DNA of 64,000 nucleotides from Oceaniferula marina. GTDB lineage: Bacteria > Verrucomicrobiota > Verrucomicrobiia > Verrucomicrobiales > Akkermansiaceae. Of this stretch, positions 44,501 to 54,100 are shown in pieces. Each line of letters begins with the position of its first letter. Position 1 is the stretch's first letter. A program made the position numbers and the translations under genes. The notes under the pieces are model-generated. The model made no database searches. It was not told the DNA's origin and saw only the letters and a list, made by a program, of their open reading frames with translations. Location: positions 620,001 to 684,000 of the forward strand of contig NZ_JACBAZ010000004.1 of the NCBI RefSeq assembly GCF_013391475.1, in the 5' to 3' direction.

Positions 44501-46718
44501 CCGTATCGTCAAACGTCACGTAGTCACCATCAAAAAACTGGTTATCCGAGCTGCTCCAGTTGGTGTCTCCCGCAGGAGACCAGTTCGCGGAAGAGCCTCC
44601 GACCCACTTGTGATCTTCGATCCCAAGATCTAAAATCAACGTTTGGGCTGAGTCAGTGACATCAAAGGTTCGGTAATTTGCCTGATTCGCAATGGTAAAA
44701 CTATCTGTCAATGTCCCTCCGTTGCTATCATTCAGTGTGCCACCATAACTCAACACATTCGTGGTTGAGCCAGCACTTGGAGCTTCTGACAGCACCAAAG
44801 TGGTCACACCATTCAACGTGACGTCTCCGGCAACGTCCAATTGACTGGATGCTGTGGGGTCCACCAGTAGTTGGGATCCGGTGGTCACACCTAAAGTCAA
44901 GCTTCCGCCAATGCTGCCATCACCGCCAATTCCAGCACCGTCAGCGACACTGACCGCCGTGTTCCCCAAGGAACCAGAAACAACCAAGGTCCCGGCACTC
45001 ACCGCCGTTGCTCCAGTATAGGTATTGGCACCTGAAAACTCATATGTTCCCGTATTGGATTTCGTCACACCTCCGGTTCCTGTCAAATTGGCGCTTACCG
45101 TTTTTGCTCCTGTCGTATCCAAGGTCAGGGTTCCCGTAAGGTCGAGGTTAGAGCTTCCGATAATATTCTCTTTTTGAGTTACAGTATGACCATCACTGTT
45201 AAAACTGGAATTGGCGGTGATATTCCAGTCTTTGGTTGAGCCAAAATCTCCGGATGCTTGAAGAGTGCCACCGCCCATGTTGAACTCCGAAGAACTTTGA
45301 CCGTAAATCCCCCTACCTTTCAAAATCAAGGTGCCGCCATTCAAGTTATACTGATCGGTTCCCGTTGTGTTTCCACTGGTATCGAGTCCGACACCCGAAG
45401 CTGAGACGGTTCCTCCTGTCTGGTTAAAAATTCCGGTACCATCCTTACCTAGCATCACCACTCCTGCAGTAATTGTGTTCGTAGCGTGAGGCGTTCCGGT
45501 TAAGGTCAGCGTCCCACCTTCCATATTATAAGTGGATGTCTCACCTGGCCAATGAGCCACACGCAGTTCATTGGTCACCGTGACATCACTTCCGTCCTGC
45601 TGGGTTACCGTAGCATCTTTGTAATAGGATTCACCCAACCAAAGATTTGCCACATTCAAAACAGCGCCATCCGCAAAGGTCACTTTCGCTCCATCGGTAA
45701 CATCGCCGACCTGGACAGTACCTGTCGTTGTTAAACTACCATCATAGGTTGTACCAGTTGCTGACTCAAACCGCACCGTTCCACTTCCCGTAATCGTATT
45801 GGAATACGTTCCCGCAGTTCCATCATTAAAAAACTCAAGCGCGGTTCCGTTATTAATCGTTGCCGTCCCCATCGAACCCGCACCGGTGACCCGCAAGTTA
45901 CCGCCCTGCAAGTTGATGTCTCCTGAAATATCATTGCTCGAATTGGTCAAGACCAATAAACCTCCGTCGGTCCGGTTCAAATCCCCAATCCCGGACAACT
46001 TGCCGTTCAAGGTCAGAGTTGTGCTGCCGTAGGTCCGAATCGTTCCTCCTGTGCTATCTACGATCACATCCCGGTCAAGTGACTTACTGGATGTAGTAGC
46101 CAACAAACCTCCATCGTTTTTCAAGGTGATGGTATTGGCAGCATTGCCAAAAGAAGAATCATCGATCCATGAGACGATGCCGCTAGTAATCTGCAGGCCC
46201 CCGCTGAAGGTATTCCCGTTTCCATTCCCATTGCCTAAAATAAACTCTGCCCCACTTCCACCACCACCAGCAGTCAAGTTACCGTGCGCATTTATAATCA
46301 AACCGCCTGTTCCTGAGAGCACCGTATTCATCGACACATCCGTCGATCCTCCCGTCCCGAGAGCTGACGAATCAATGGTCGCACCACCCACATTCAAACT
46401 ATCTGTCACACCACCGGTGAAGGAATACCCGGCACTAATTGTAATCTGGTTCACTTGATGGACTCCCGACACTGTTACTGTGCCTGCGGCACCCCCGAAG
46501 ACAGCATCCTCGCCATCCGTCCAGACCACTGAGTTTCCTCCGGCTGCGGCATCATCCCAGTTCAAAGTCACATTGTCCCAAGTTCCATCACCTCCATCTG
46601 CATCAGCAGAGGTATCCGTGCCATCCCAATACAAGGGAGCAGCATAAGCCACCGCAGATCCTAACAAAGAAAAAACAGACCAACGAATTACCGATTTTCG
46701 TGTATTCATGTGTTTCAT
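41562..46718 (-). CDS. PEP-CTERM autotransporter-repeat protein C
   Basis: 1718 residues, the largest of the array. Signal peptide MKHMNTRKSVIRWSVFSLLG..AYA, then LYWDGTDTSADADGGDGTWD, a start module also seen in shorter form in D. Beta-repeat units fill most of the protein. Residues about 690-790 contain the spacer module WSSSDNQFFDGDYVTFDD. Residues about 1145-1275 are different: YHGQIYLTAGDWSFSKNFDD, then GGSVTIDGTEVINNNTWN, and DGWYTIDARVAQ. That resembles a PA14-like carbohydrate-binding fold inserted in the passenger. A block near 1400-1500 is shared with A. The C-terminal module and PEP-CTERM (VIPEPSTFTLFGLGAFALIL + RRKR) are as in B, D and E. Probably a surface adhesin or glycan-binding protein; that is inference. 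Confidence 0.9.
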   Translation of the reverse strand: MKHMNTRKSVIRWSVFSLLGSAVAYAAPLYWDGTDTSADADGGDGTWDNVTLNWDDAAAGGNSVVWTDGEDAVFGGAAGTVTVSGVHQVNQITISAGYSFTGGVTDSLNVGGATIDSSALGTGGSTDVSMNTVLSGTGGLIINAHGNLTAGGGGSGAEFILGNGNGNGNTFSGGLQITSGIVSWIDDSSFGNAANTITLKNDGGLLATTSSKSLDRDVIVDSTGGTIRTYGSTTLTLNGKLSGIGDLNRTDGGLLVLTNSSNDISGDINLQGGNLRVTGAGSMGTATINNGTALEFFNDGTAGTYSNTITGSGTVRFESATGTTYDGSLTTTGTVQVGDVTDGAKVTFADGAVLNVANLWLGESYYKDATVTQQDGSDVTVTNELRVAHWPGETSTYNMEGGTLTLTGTPHATNTITAGVVMLGKDGTGIFNQTGGTVSASGVGLDTSGNTTGTDQYNLNGGTLILKGRGIYGQSSSEFNMGGGTLQASGDFGSTKDWNITANSSFNSDGHTVTQKENIIGSSNLDLTGTLTLDTTGAKTVSANLTGTGGVTKSNTGTYEFSGANTYTGATAVSAGTLVVSGSLGNTAVSVADGAGIGGDGSIGGSLTLGVTTGSQLLVDPTASSQLDVAGDVTLNGVTTLVLSEAPSAGSTTNVLSYGGTLNDSNGGTLTDSFTIANQANYRTFDVTDSAQTLILDLGIEDHKWVGGSSANWSPAGDTNWSSSDNQFFDGDYVTFDDTASGNFNVQITGDVAPAAVTFNNSANDYTLTSNGGVITGETGLVKDGSGMLTINSQNTFTGDTVINQGTVKFASGRAFGSYRAGRPVDQVTINAGGAVDLNGVGDATYGYTIAGTGVGGTGAITNTGGNIGNGLAQTSNITLAADASIGGTGNWALLTNGYGATTLDLDGHTLTKTGSNEFTIANTTVTAGNIQVDSGSMRVFRTSNASAASLNLADTSGVALNLSNNFSVGSLSGGGANGGNVNLGSQTLTVGALNTSTTFSGLLTGTGKLTKTGTGTLTLAGNNTHTGTLTINEGTLSLSGVNNYGRVSSAGTSMPTRLLDGSGTLRADNGSDVTLRRSSADFTGAVEVASGGTLTLGHTDATGTAAVSLQGGTLAFDNSGSYFTALSGETLTGGSLTTDVTTNDYSTMHNTSGDVVPGSTTHAYHGQIYLTAGDWSFSKNFDDGGSVTIDGTEVINNNTWNAVATGTFTAATDGWYTIDARVAQGGGGVGPVSWTKGIGIKQGSATTNNADYEAFGDGVLGTRLVTNNDVTFTQTINLTGTSTIDTSGMVGDTTTSGADGNGDGGDVILSGGLSGTGGFAKAGAGTLSLTSNSSYEGHTTVNGGMLKVSATLRNTSGITVNAGVTLETGATNMFVGGHGVAVADSRVITVNNGTWLMNSSMNSRIGNVTLNDGATWTSNRAVSGYDVLLANTSAGAATVTVSGSGASTMNGSGGIHLQGVQNFSVADTTGDAGADLNVSMVLANPGISGGAAGGINKTGAGTMELNSINSYTGKTTVAEGMLSLGVSGSIAHSVEIEVASGAQFDVSGLSTTFELQDGQTLGGAGQVLGPIELAQGSVLAPGSSAGTLTMNSSLMLGTGSFLDFELSGSDQTTGSNINDLVVGITDLTLDGTLNVTELVTNDFLNAQSGDRWVLMEYSGGLTDNGLDLGTLPTLTAGLDFELDITTGGQVALTVIPEPSTFTLFGLGAFALILRRKR

Positions 46719-46864
46719 GGGTAAAGCAAAGGCGCACCATTGATGATCAGCCCCTAATCATAACCCAATATGCGCTGCGCATCATCAAATCATGGTATGC
46801 CTAGCCATCAATCAAAAAAAACATAAAAAACATCCCAAACATAAGGATTAGTTAATTATTTGCA

Positions 46865-46894
46865 ATTCTCCCCCGAGACGGACAAGGGGAAGCA
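46865..46894 (-). terminator. Conserved 3' UTR hairpin after gene D
   Basis: Second copy of the hairpin at 41508-41538, with two changes that slightly weaken the stem (ATGCTTCCCC / GGGGGAGAAT). The same flanking CGAGACGGACAAGGGG and GACTCAGCGAGGCTAAAG are present. Confidence 0.6.
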
Positions 46895-46918
46895 TGACTC
46901 AGCGAGGCTAAAGAACAA

Positions 46919-49900
46919 TTAGCGTTTTCTACGCAAAATCAGAGCGAAGGCACCCAGACCAAACAAGGTAAAGGTTGAGGGCTCGGGAATCACCGTCAAG
47001 GCAACCTGACCACCAGTAGTGATATCCAGTTCGAAATCCAAACCTGCGGTCAAGGTCGGCAGCGTTCCCAGATCCAATCCGTTGTCGGTCAGCGTTCCGC
47101 TGTATTCCATCAGCACCCAGCGATCACCGGATTGTGCATTGAGAAAATCATTTGTCACCAGCTCGGTCACATTGAGCGTGCCGTCGAGTGTCAGATCGGT
47201 AATGCCGGCAACCAGGTCGTTGATATTGCTTCCGTTCGTCTGGTCACTACCACTGAGTTCGAAATCGAGGAAGGAGCCAGTTCCAAGCATCAGACTGGAA
47301 TTCATAGTTAAGGTTCCAGCACTGCTTCCGGGTGCCAGCACCGAACCGCTGGCCAACTGGATCGGCCCGAGCACTTGACCCGCACCTCCCAGCGTCTGTC
47401 CATTCTGAAGTTCGAAGGTTGTGCCCATTGCCGACACATCGAATGTAGCCCCGGCGCTTACCTCAATCTCGGAGGAGGCCGCTATCGATCCGCTCACGCC
47501 AAGCGAGAGCAAGCCTTCATCGATACTCGTTTTCCCTGTGTAAGTATTGGTTCCACTGAGTGTCAGGTCTCCCGAACCTGACTTAACCAATGACAGATTG
47601 TTTTCATTACTCCCAGCCCCTCCAAGAATGCCAGCAAAAGTGCGACCGTCCCCCGTGTAGTTTACCGTAAGGGTCGATGCCGTCGCCGAACCATTAACAA
47701 TACTACTTCCAGTGTTGTTGTTGTGGTTTCCGATATCGGACAACGTCTGGTTGTAACCATTCATCACCAATTTTCCAGATGTCCCTCCATCGCCAAATGC
47801 TAGACCCGTCGTGATCGGCAATCTATCATGACCACCAAGGATCACGGCACCTTGTCGGATCCACATGCCTTCCGCATAACTAGTGGCACCATTAATCAGG
47901 ATAGAACCAGCCCCCCGCTTATGAAAATTCACATCAATGCCAGCTCTGGCTACGCTGCCACTCCCATTCATATCACCATTAATGACCAAATCCCCCGTCG
48001 CATTGTTCGCTCCGGATGCAACCTCCATGCGGTAACCATAATTTGCAGCATTCAAGGTAACATTAGAGTCGATGACTGAGCCCGAAGCGGCAGAAGCCAG
48101 AGTCAAGTGCACACCATTAATATCACCCCCCATCAGTGTAGCGGTCCCCGCATCATAGGTCCGCACCGTGCTTGCGGCCGTTTGAAAATTCAATCCCCCG
48201 CTACCGGCCAGACGGTGTGACGTTCCTCCTTTTAAATACAGCCCAGAAGCATCCGCTACACCATTACCATGGACAGCAACACCATAATCGCCACCCCATG
48301 CGTTGGTCCGAGAATAACCCAATTTAAGTGCGGCCCCTGGATCGAGGGTGTATTTGTGAGCCCCAGGGTTGGCTGTAATTTCCATCGTTCCGGCCGCTAC
48401 AGTCGTCGCGCCAGACCATGAACCTCCACCTGCGAGAACAAGCGTGCCGTCACCGGTCTTTGTCAGACTTGAGCCCCCGGTCAAATTACCACCCACAGTA
48501 AGCGTTCCTGACATGACATTGATTTGACGGTCCCCGTTCAGAGTAATCGTGCCAGAACCCGTATTCAGATCGTTACTACCGACAAAAGTAACATCGGCAT
48601 CCCAGGCGTGAGCATTCCCTGTGTTCAGGGTAAGAACAGATCCTGAGGTATTATCAATCGAACCGCCATTCACGGTGAACGTTCCCGAACCCAAGGCTCC
48701 AGCGCTATTCAGATTCAGCGTTCCTGCGTTCAGCACGACGCCTCCAGAGAAAGTATTGTCGTTGGAAATCGTTAACTCACCCGTGCCCCCTTTGGTCAAC
48801 ACCCCGTCGCCACTAATCCCCGTGCCACTCAGGCTGTAGTTTTTGCTCGAGTTATTGAATGTCATCGAGGCTGGGGCAACATCACTGGCAACATTGATCG
48901 CTGTAGTACCTGTCGCGGTATCATCGAAGGTCACTGCGTCACCGCGGTAAAATAAATTATCCGAACTCGTCCAGTTCGTTGCTGTCGTCCCCGCCTGCTC
49001 CCAAACATCACTGGTTGCTCCTGTCCATGTTGAACTCTCAGCACCAAGATCAAGGACCAAGGTCTTTGAATTATCCGTAACAGCAACACTGCGGTAATCA
49101 CTGCTGTTAGTAACCGAAAAGCTATCCGTAAGATCCCCCCCATTACCATCGGTCAAGGTTCCCACATAACTGAGCAGATCGACGGTTCCAGACTGAGGAA
49201 CGGTCGCAAAACTCAGGTTGGTCACTCCGTTCAGTGTGACATCGCCTCCGACAGCCAACACGGAAGCGGTTCCGGGATCGACGATAAGATTAGCTCCGGT
49301 CGTAGCGCCCAAGGTCAGACTGCCAGCAACACTGCCTTCGTCGCCCAGAGTCGCTCCGTCCGCCACAACAAGAGAGCCGCCCAAAGCGGTGCCCATATTA
49401 AAGCGTCCACCGGAAACGGTAACCGTCCCGGTGTAGGTCGCACCAGTCCCCTGAAGGGTGATGGTTCCATTGGCATTGGCATTTCCAGCAAAGTTAATTT
49501 CAAGATCACCGGATCCGGTCAAATCACCTGAAATCGTGCCACTGGCACCGGTGTAACCGACAACTCGTGAAGCGCTCGCCACTTCAAGATTGGCAATCGT
49601 GTTGTTCCCAAACCGAATTGCACCCAAGGTTCCGGCTCCTTCCGTTGCGCCCAGTCCATTGATCGAAAAATCATTATTGTACGTCCCGCCTTGAGTCAAA
49701 AATGCTTGGCCGCCATCATTGACCGTCACCTCCCCAGTTCCGAACGCTGAAACATGATTGGCATTAATCCGTCCTGCATTGATTGTGGTACCGCCCGAAT
49801 AGGTGTTCGGCTGATCCAACACCAGCTGATTGACATTGTTTTTCACTACCGCCAGTGGTGTCGATCCATCGAAATCAACGATGTCCAACTTCAATTGCTG

Positions 49901-50953
49901 ATCATTCGTGGTTAAATTTCCGCTTGCCGCTCCGCCGCTATTGATCGTCAGCGTGCCCGACGACGAGGTGATTTCACCGCTGTTCTGCACCCAGAAGTTC
50001 CGCCCGGTCATGAAATTCACCGTGCCTCCCGCAACATCAAGCGTGTTGTTCGCCTCGACATGAACATCACGCCCAGTGGTCAGTTCGTTGATGGTGGTCA
50101 CGCCTCCACCATTCACACGCATCGATCCACTGGTAATGTTAAAATGTGTACCAGACCAATCGGCATCAAGTCCTGTGACATGCACATTACCACGCACATT
50201 GTTAAAATCTCCGGTGAAACCTGAGCCATCACCAGCCAACTTAATCGTGCCGCCATCGGTGTGCTTCAACGAAGTCGATGCCACTCCAGACTCATTGGAA
50301 ATGGAACCCGCAATGATATTATTACTCACCCCGCCATAGTTACGAAGAACTCCTCCGCCCGCACCTACCTGAATATCCCTCGTAAAGTTCACATTCAAAT
50401 TTTTATCCACCAAACCACCACCATCGAGGATCACAACATTACCAGCGTCCCCAAAATTGGAATTCATATCAACCACACCCGAGGTAATACGTACAGCGCC
50501 GACAAAGGTATTCGCCCCCCCAAGTCGGGTGCTACCTCCAACACCGCCACCCGAATCGGCCGTACTTCCATTTGAAGCAATGGTTAACTCACCGGTCCCA
50601 TCAATGATCGAATCAATATTGACCACCGAACCATCGGAGGTCCCTGAAGTGTCAATCGTGCCCCCGTTGATCGTTAAGGTATCCCCCGTAATCGTATAGG
50701 CCGATGTAATCGTGATATTGCCAACTGTAATTGGTTCACTCAACGTCACCGTTCCTGCACCAACCCCTCCAAAAATGGCATTGTCCGGCGTTGTGTTGTT
50801 CCACACAATGCCAGCCCCGCTCCAGTTCTCCGAAGTGGTATTCCAGAGACCATCGGCACTGCCATTGTCCCATGTGAGATCTGCCGCAAAAACCGGTGTT
50901 ACCGCGAGAGAAAAACACAGGCTCAGCTGTGTCGAAAATTGATTTTTTTTCAT
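46919..50953 (-). CDS. PEP-CTERM autotransporter-repeat protein D
   Basis: 1344 residues from MKKNQFSTQLSLCF (ATG 50953); the frame is open to 50983. Signal peptide ends VFA/ADLTWDNG. Passenger of beta-strand repeats. Middle spacer module WTSSDNLFYRGDAVTFDDTA, close to the one in C, at about 690-780. The block GGQAFLTQGGTYNNDFSING near 420 is a diverged relative of blocks in B and E. The last ~150 residues are nearly identical to B, C and E, including at most synonymous DNA positions, and end VIPEPSTFTLFGLGAFALIL + RRKR. Predicted exported beta-helix; function unknown. Confidence 0.9.
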   Translation of the reverse strand: MKKNQFSTQLSLCFSLAVTPVFAADLTWDNGSADGLWNTTSENWSGAGIVWNNTTPDNAIFGGVGAGTVTLSEPITVGNITITSAYTITGDTLTINGGTIDTSGTSDGSVVNIDSIIDGTGELTIASNGSTADSGGGVGGSTRLGGANTFVGAVRITSGVVDMNSNFGDAGNVVILDGGGLVDKNLNVNFTRDIQVGAGGGVLRNYGGVSNNIIAGSISNESGVASTSLKHTDGGTIKLAGDGSGFTGDFNNVRGNVHVTGLDADWSGTHFNITSGSMRVNGGGVTTINELTTGRDVHVEANNTLDVAGGTVNFMTGRNFWVQNSGEITSSSGTLTINSGGAASGNLTTNDQQLKLDIVDFDGSTPLAVVKNNVNQLVLDQPNTYSGGTTINAGRINANHVSAFGTGEVTVNDGGQAFLTQGGTYNNDFSINGLGATEGAGTLGAIRFGNNTIANLEVASASRVVGYTGASGTISGDLTGSGDLEINFAGNANANGTITLQGTGATYTGTVTVSGGRFNMGTALGGSLVVADGATLGDEGSVAGSLTLGATTGANLIVDPGTASVLAVGGDVTLNGVTNLSFATVPQSGTVDLLSYVGTLTDGNGGDLTDSFSVTNSSDYRSVAVTDNSKTLVLDLGAESSTWTGATSDVWEQAGTTATNWTSSDNLFYRGDAVTFDDTATGTTAINVASDVAPASMTFNNSSKNYSLSGTGISGDGVLTKGGTGELTISNDNTFSGGVVLNAGTLNLNSAGALGSGTFTVNGGSIDNTSGSVLTLNTGNAHAWDADVTFVGSNDLNTGSGTITLNGDRQINVMSGTLTVGGNLTGGSSLTKTGDGTLVLAGGGSWSGATTVAAGTMEITANPGAHKYTLDPGAALKLGYSRTNAWGGDYGVAVHGNGVADASGLYLKGGTSHRLAGSGGLNFQTAASTVRTYDAGTATLMGGDINGVHLTLASAASGSVIDSNVTLNAANYGYRMEVASGANNATGDLVINGDMNGSGSVARAGIDVNFHKRGAGSILINGATSYAEGMWIRQGAVILGGHDRLPITTGLAFGDGGTSGKLVMNGYNQTLSDIGNHNNNTGSSIVNGSATASTLTVNYTGDGRTFAGILGGAGSNENNLSLVKSGSGDLTLSGTNTYTGKTSIDEGLLSLGVSGSIAASSEIEVSAGATFDVSAMGTTFELQNGQTLGGAGQVLGPIQLASGSVLAPGSSAGTLTMNSSLMLGTGSFLDFELSGSDQTNGSNINDLVAGITDLTLDGTLNVTELVTNDFLNAQSGDRWVLMEYSGTLTDNGLDLGTLPTLTAGLDFELDITTGGQVALTVIPEPSTFTLFGLGAFALILRRKR

Positions 50954-51105
50954 AAAAATAAAGGGTGAAAAAACAAATGCCAAAAACGATCAAACCCCTT
51001 AACCGTTCAGATAGCACTAATCAATTAAATCACAGCACCCTCTCGCATCAATGATATAATGCACAAAATTTTACTCAATCGGTAGTGATTGATCTATTAT
51101 TAGTC

Positions 51106-51136
51106 ATTCTTCCCCGAGACGGACAAGGGGAAGCAT
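51106..51136 (-). terminator. Conserved 3' UTR hairpin after gene E
   Basis: Third copy: ATGCTTCCCC, loop, GGGGAAGAAT on the minus strand, 23 bp after the stop of gene E, with the same flanks as at 41508 and 46865. Probably ends the G-F-E transcript. Confidence 0.65.
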
Positions 51137-51159
51137 GACTCAGCGAGGCTAAAGAACAA

Positions 51160-54100
51160 TTAACGCTTTCTGCGCAAGATCAGAGCAAAAGCACCCAGAC
51201 CAAACAAGGTAAAGGTTGAGGGCTCGGGAATCACCGTCAAGGCAACCTGACCACCAGTAGTGATATCCAGTTCGAAATCCAAACCTGCGGTCAAGGTCGG
51301 CAGCGTTCCCAGATCCAATCCGTTGTCGGTCAGCGTTCCGCTGTATTCCATCAGCACCCAGCGATCGCCGGATTGTGCATTGAGAAAATCATTTGTCACC
51401 AGCTCGGTCACATTGAGCGTGCCGTCGAGTGTCAGATCGGTAATGCCGGCAACCAGGTCGTTGATATTGCTTCCGGTCGTCTGGTCACTGCCACTGAGTT
51501 CGAAATCGAGGAAGGACCCTGTGCCCAGCATCAGACTGGAATTCATAGTTAAGGTTCCAGCGCTGCTTCCGGGTGCCAATACGGACCCTTGAGCTAGCTC
51601 GATCGGTCCGAGCACTTGCCCAGCACCTCCCAGCTTCTGGCCATCCTGAAGCTCGAAGGTCGAGCCCACATCTAAAACATCAAACGAAGCTCCTGCTTTC
51701 ACTTCGATCTCCGAAGAGGCCGCTATCGATCCGCTCACGCCAAGCGAGAGCAAGCCTTCATCGATCGTTGTTTTACCGGTGTAGGTATTTGCAGTCGACA
51801 AGGTTAATGTTCCGGTTCCCGTTTTCGTGAGTGTCCCGCTACCTTTGATCACACTGTCGATATTGACATTCACGTTGGACTCAGTGGACATGGTGGCACC
51901 GCCCGCATTGATCTGAAACTGCTTATAGGATCCGATATTGTCCTGATTGCCACCGTCATTCCATCCGTCGCGATACAGAAGCGTGCCACCGTCGAAGGTA
52001 AACACCGTTGCTGCTGGACCACTAATCCCATCATCATGTAACTGATCACGTTTACTCACCGCTACTGTTCCCTCATTGAAGTTCCACGTGATATAATCGG
52101 AGGTTGTGTTCGCTTTCACATCACCGGTCACCTCTAGGAGCCCGGTTCCCTGTTTGGTAATCGTGCCACCTCCCGTGATGCCATTCAGTGTCACGGTATC
52201 AGAACGATCAAACACAAGCGTTCCGTTATTGATTACAGCCCCTGTTCCAAGACTTCCTGTCGTTCCTCCGTTACCCACCTTCAAGGTGCCTTGGCTGATC
52301 GTGGTACTTCCGGTGTAGCTATTGTCTGCCGTCAGAGTCAATGATCCGGTCCCCGTTTTTTCCAAGTTCCCAACGCCTCCAATCGATCCGCTGACTGTGG
52401 CGCTTGCCCCTATCCAGGTTGTCAAGCGGGCATCCGATTGCAGAGTGACAGAGCCGGCAAGCTCTGTGCCATCATCGAAGCGAACGGCTCCTAACTGACC
52501 TGCAGCCTCGGTCACACCATTGCCATTCAAGTTCAGGGCATTGCTGAGAGTTCCGGTGCGCAGCCATAATTGACCTGTATCTTTCACCGTCATGGCTCCC
52601 GTGCCAAGTTCACCGCCATCCACATTCACTCTTGCACCTTCAATCGAAACCGCACCCGTGAAACCCGAACTGTCCCCACCGATCACAAAATTCGAACTGT
52701 TGGTCCCATTACCGATGAAATCCAAAGTTCCCGATCCGCTGATCGCATTTTCCAGTGTGAACCCATTGCCCCGGTTGATCACCAAGGCAGCATTATTCAC
52801 TATCGAACCACTTCCCAGAGATCCAGAGTTTCCTCCATCTCCGAGACTCAAGGTTCCACCGTCGATCGTAAACGAGCCCGTCGTGTCGCCGTTTCCTGTA
52901 AGCGTCATTGTAGAGGGCCCGCTTTTCACCATCGCTCCTGACCCGGAAAAAGCCGTCGAATAACTTTGATCCGTTGAGCTGGCAAAGGTCAGGGTGCCTG
53001 TTCCTGTATGACTCAGCCCTCCTAAATTCGACAAACTGGCATTCAAGGTTACATTTCCCGACCCGGTAACGGAAAGAGTTCCAGTAACTTCGAGCGACTC
53101 CGCTCCATCCGTCAGATCTTCCAGAACGTAATCATTTCCCGCCGTATTGGCAAAGGTCACGTCGTTAGCAGCAAGATCAGACTGAAGAGTCACCGTGCCA
53201 GCTCCGGTATCACCGAAGGTTACCGAGTCCAGTTCAAAGAACAACAAGTCTGACCCGCCCGTCCAGTTGGTCGAGGCGTTGACATCCCACTGTCCATTCG
53301 CCGTGGCATTGCTCCAAATTTTGCTCTCGCTACCGATATCCACCTGGATTTCACCATTGGATGCTGCCGTGCTGGAAAAATTGGCAGCACGTGTTGTGTT
53401 GGTCAGGCTGAAATCCGAGGCAGCGGTACCAGTGTATGTTCCACCATAAGACATCACGGAAATCGTGCCATTCGACAGCTCGCTAAGGGTGACAACCACC
53501 CCACCAGCACTGCTATCCAAGTTACCTGAAATTCCGAGCATTTCAGCTGAAGCTGTATCGACATTCAAACCACTACCTGTTGCCAAAACAACATTGCCTG
53601 TAATGGATCCTTCACCAGCAAGCGTCTGACCACTGTTCACCACCAAACCTCCAGCTAATGCCGAAACATCCAACGTTGCTCCGGATTGGATCGTCACAGA
53701 GGAAGAACTACCAATGGCTCCAGCGCCGGTCAAAGCAAGCACCCCCTCGGTCACGGTAGTGGCTCCGGTGTAATCGTTGGCTGCCGTCAGGGTTAAGGTG
53801 CCCGCACCCTTTTTCTCAAGGGTTCCCGAACCACTGATCAGATTCCCCATGCTTAAGGCATCACTTCGGTTCACCACCAAGGCTGCATTGTTCGTTACCG
53901 CACCACTTCCCAAGGTTCCAGTTGTTCCACCATCACCAACACTCAGCACTCCCTGACTAATAGTTGTCACCCCGGTGTAGGTGTTAGCACCAGTCAAGGT
54001 CAGCGTTCCTGCCCCTGTTTTTTCGAGCGTTCCTGTCCCACTGATGTCATTGACCATCGTCAAGGCATCACTGCGATTGATGATCAATGCTGCATTGTTC

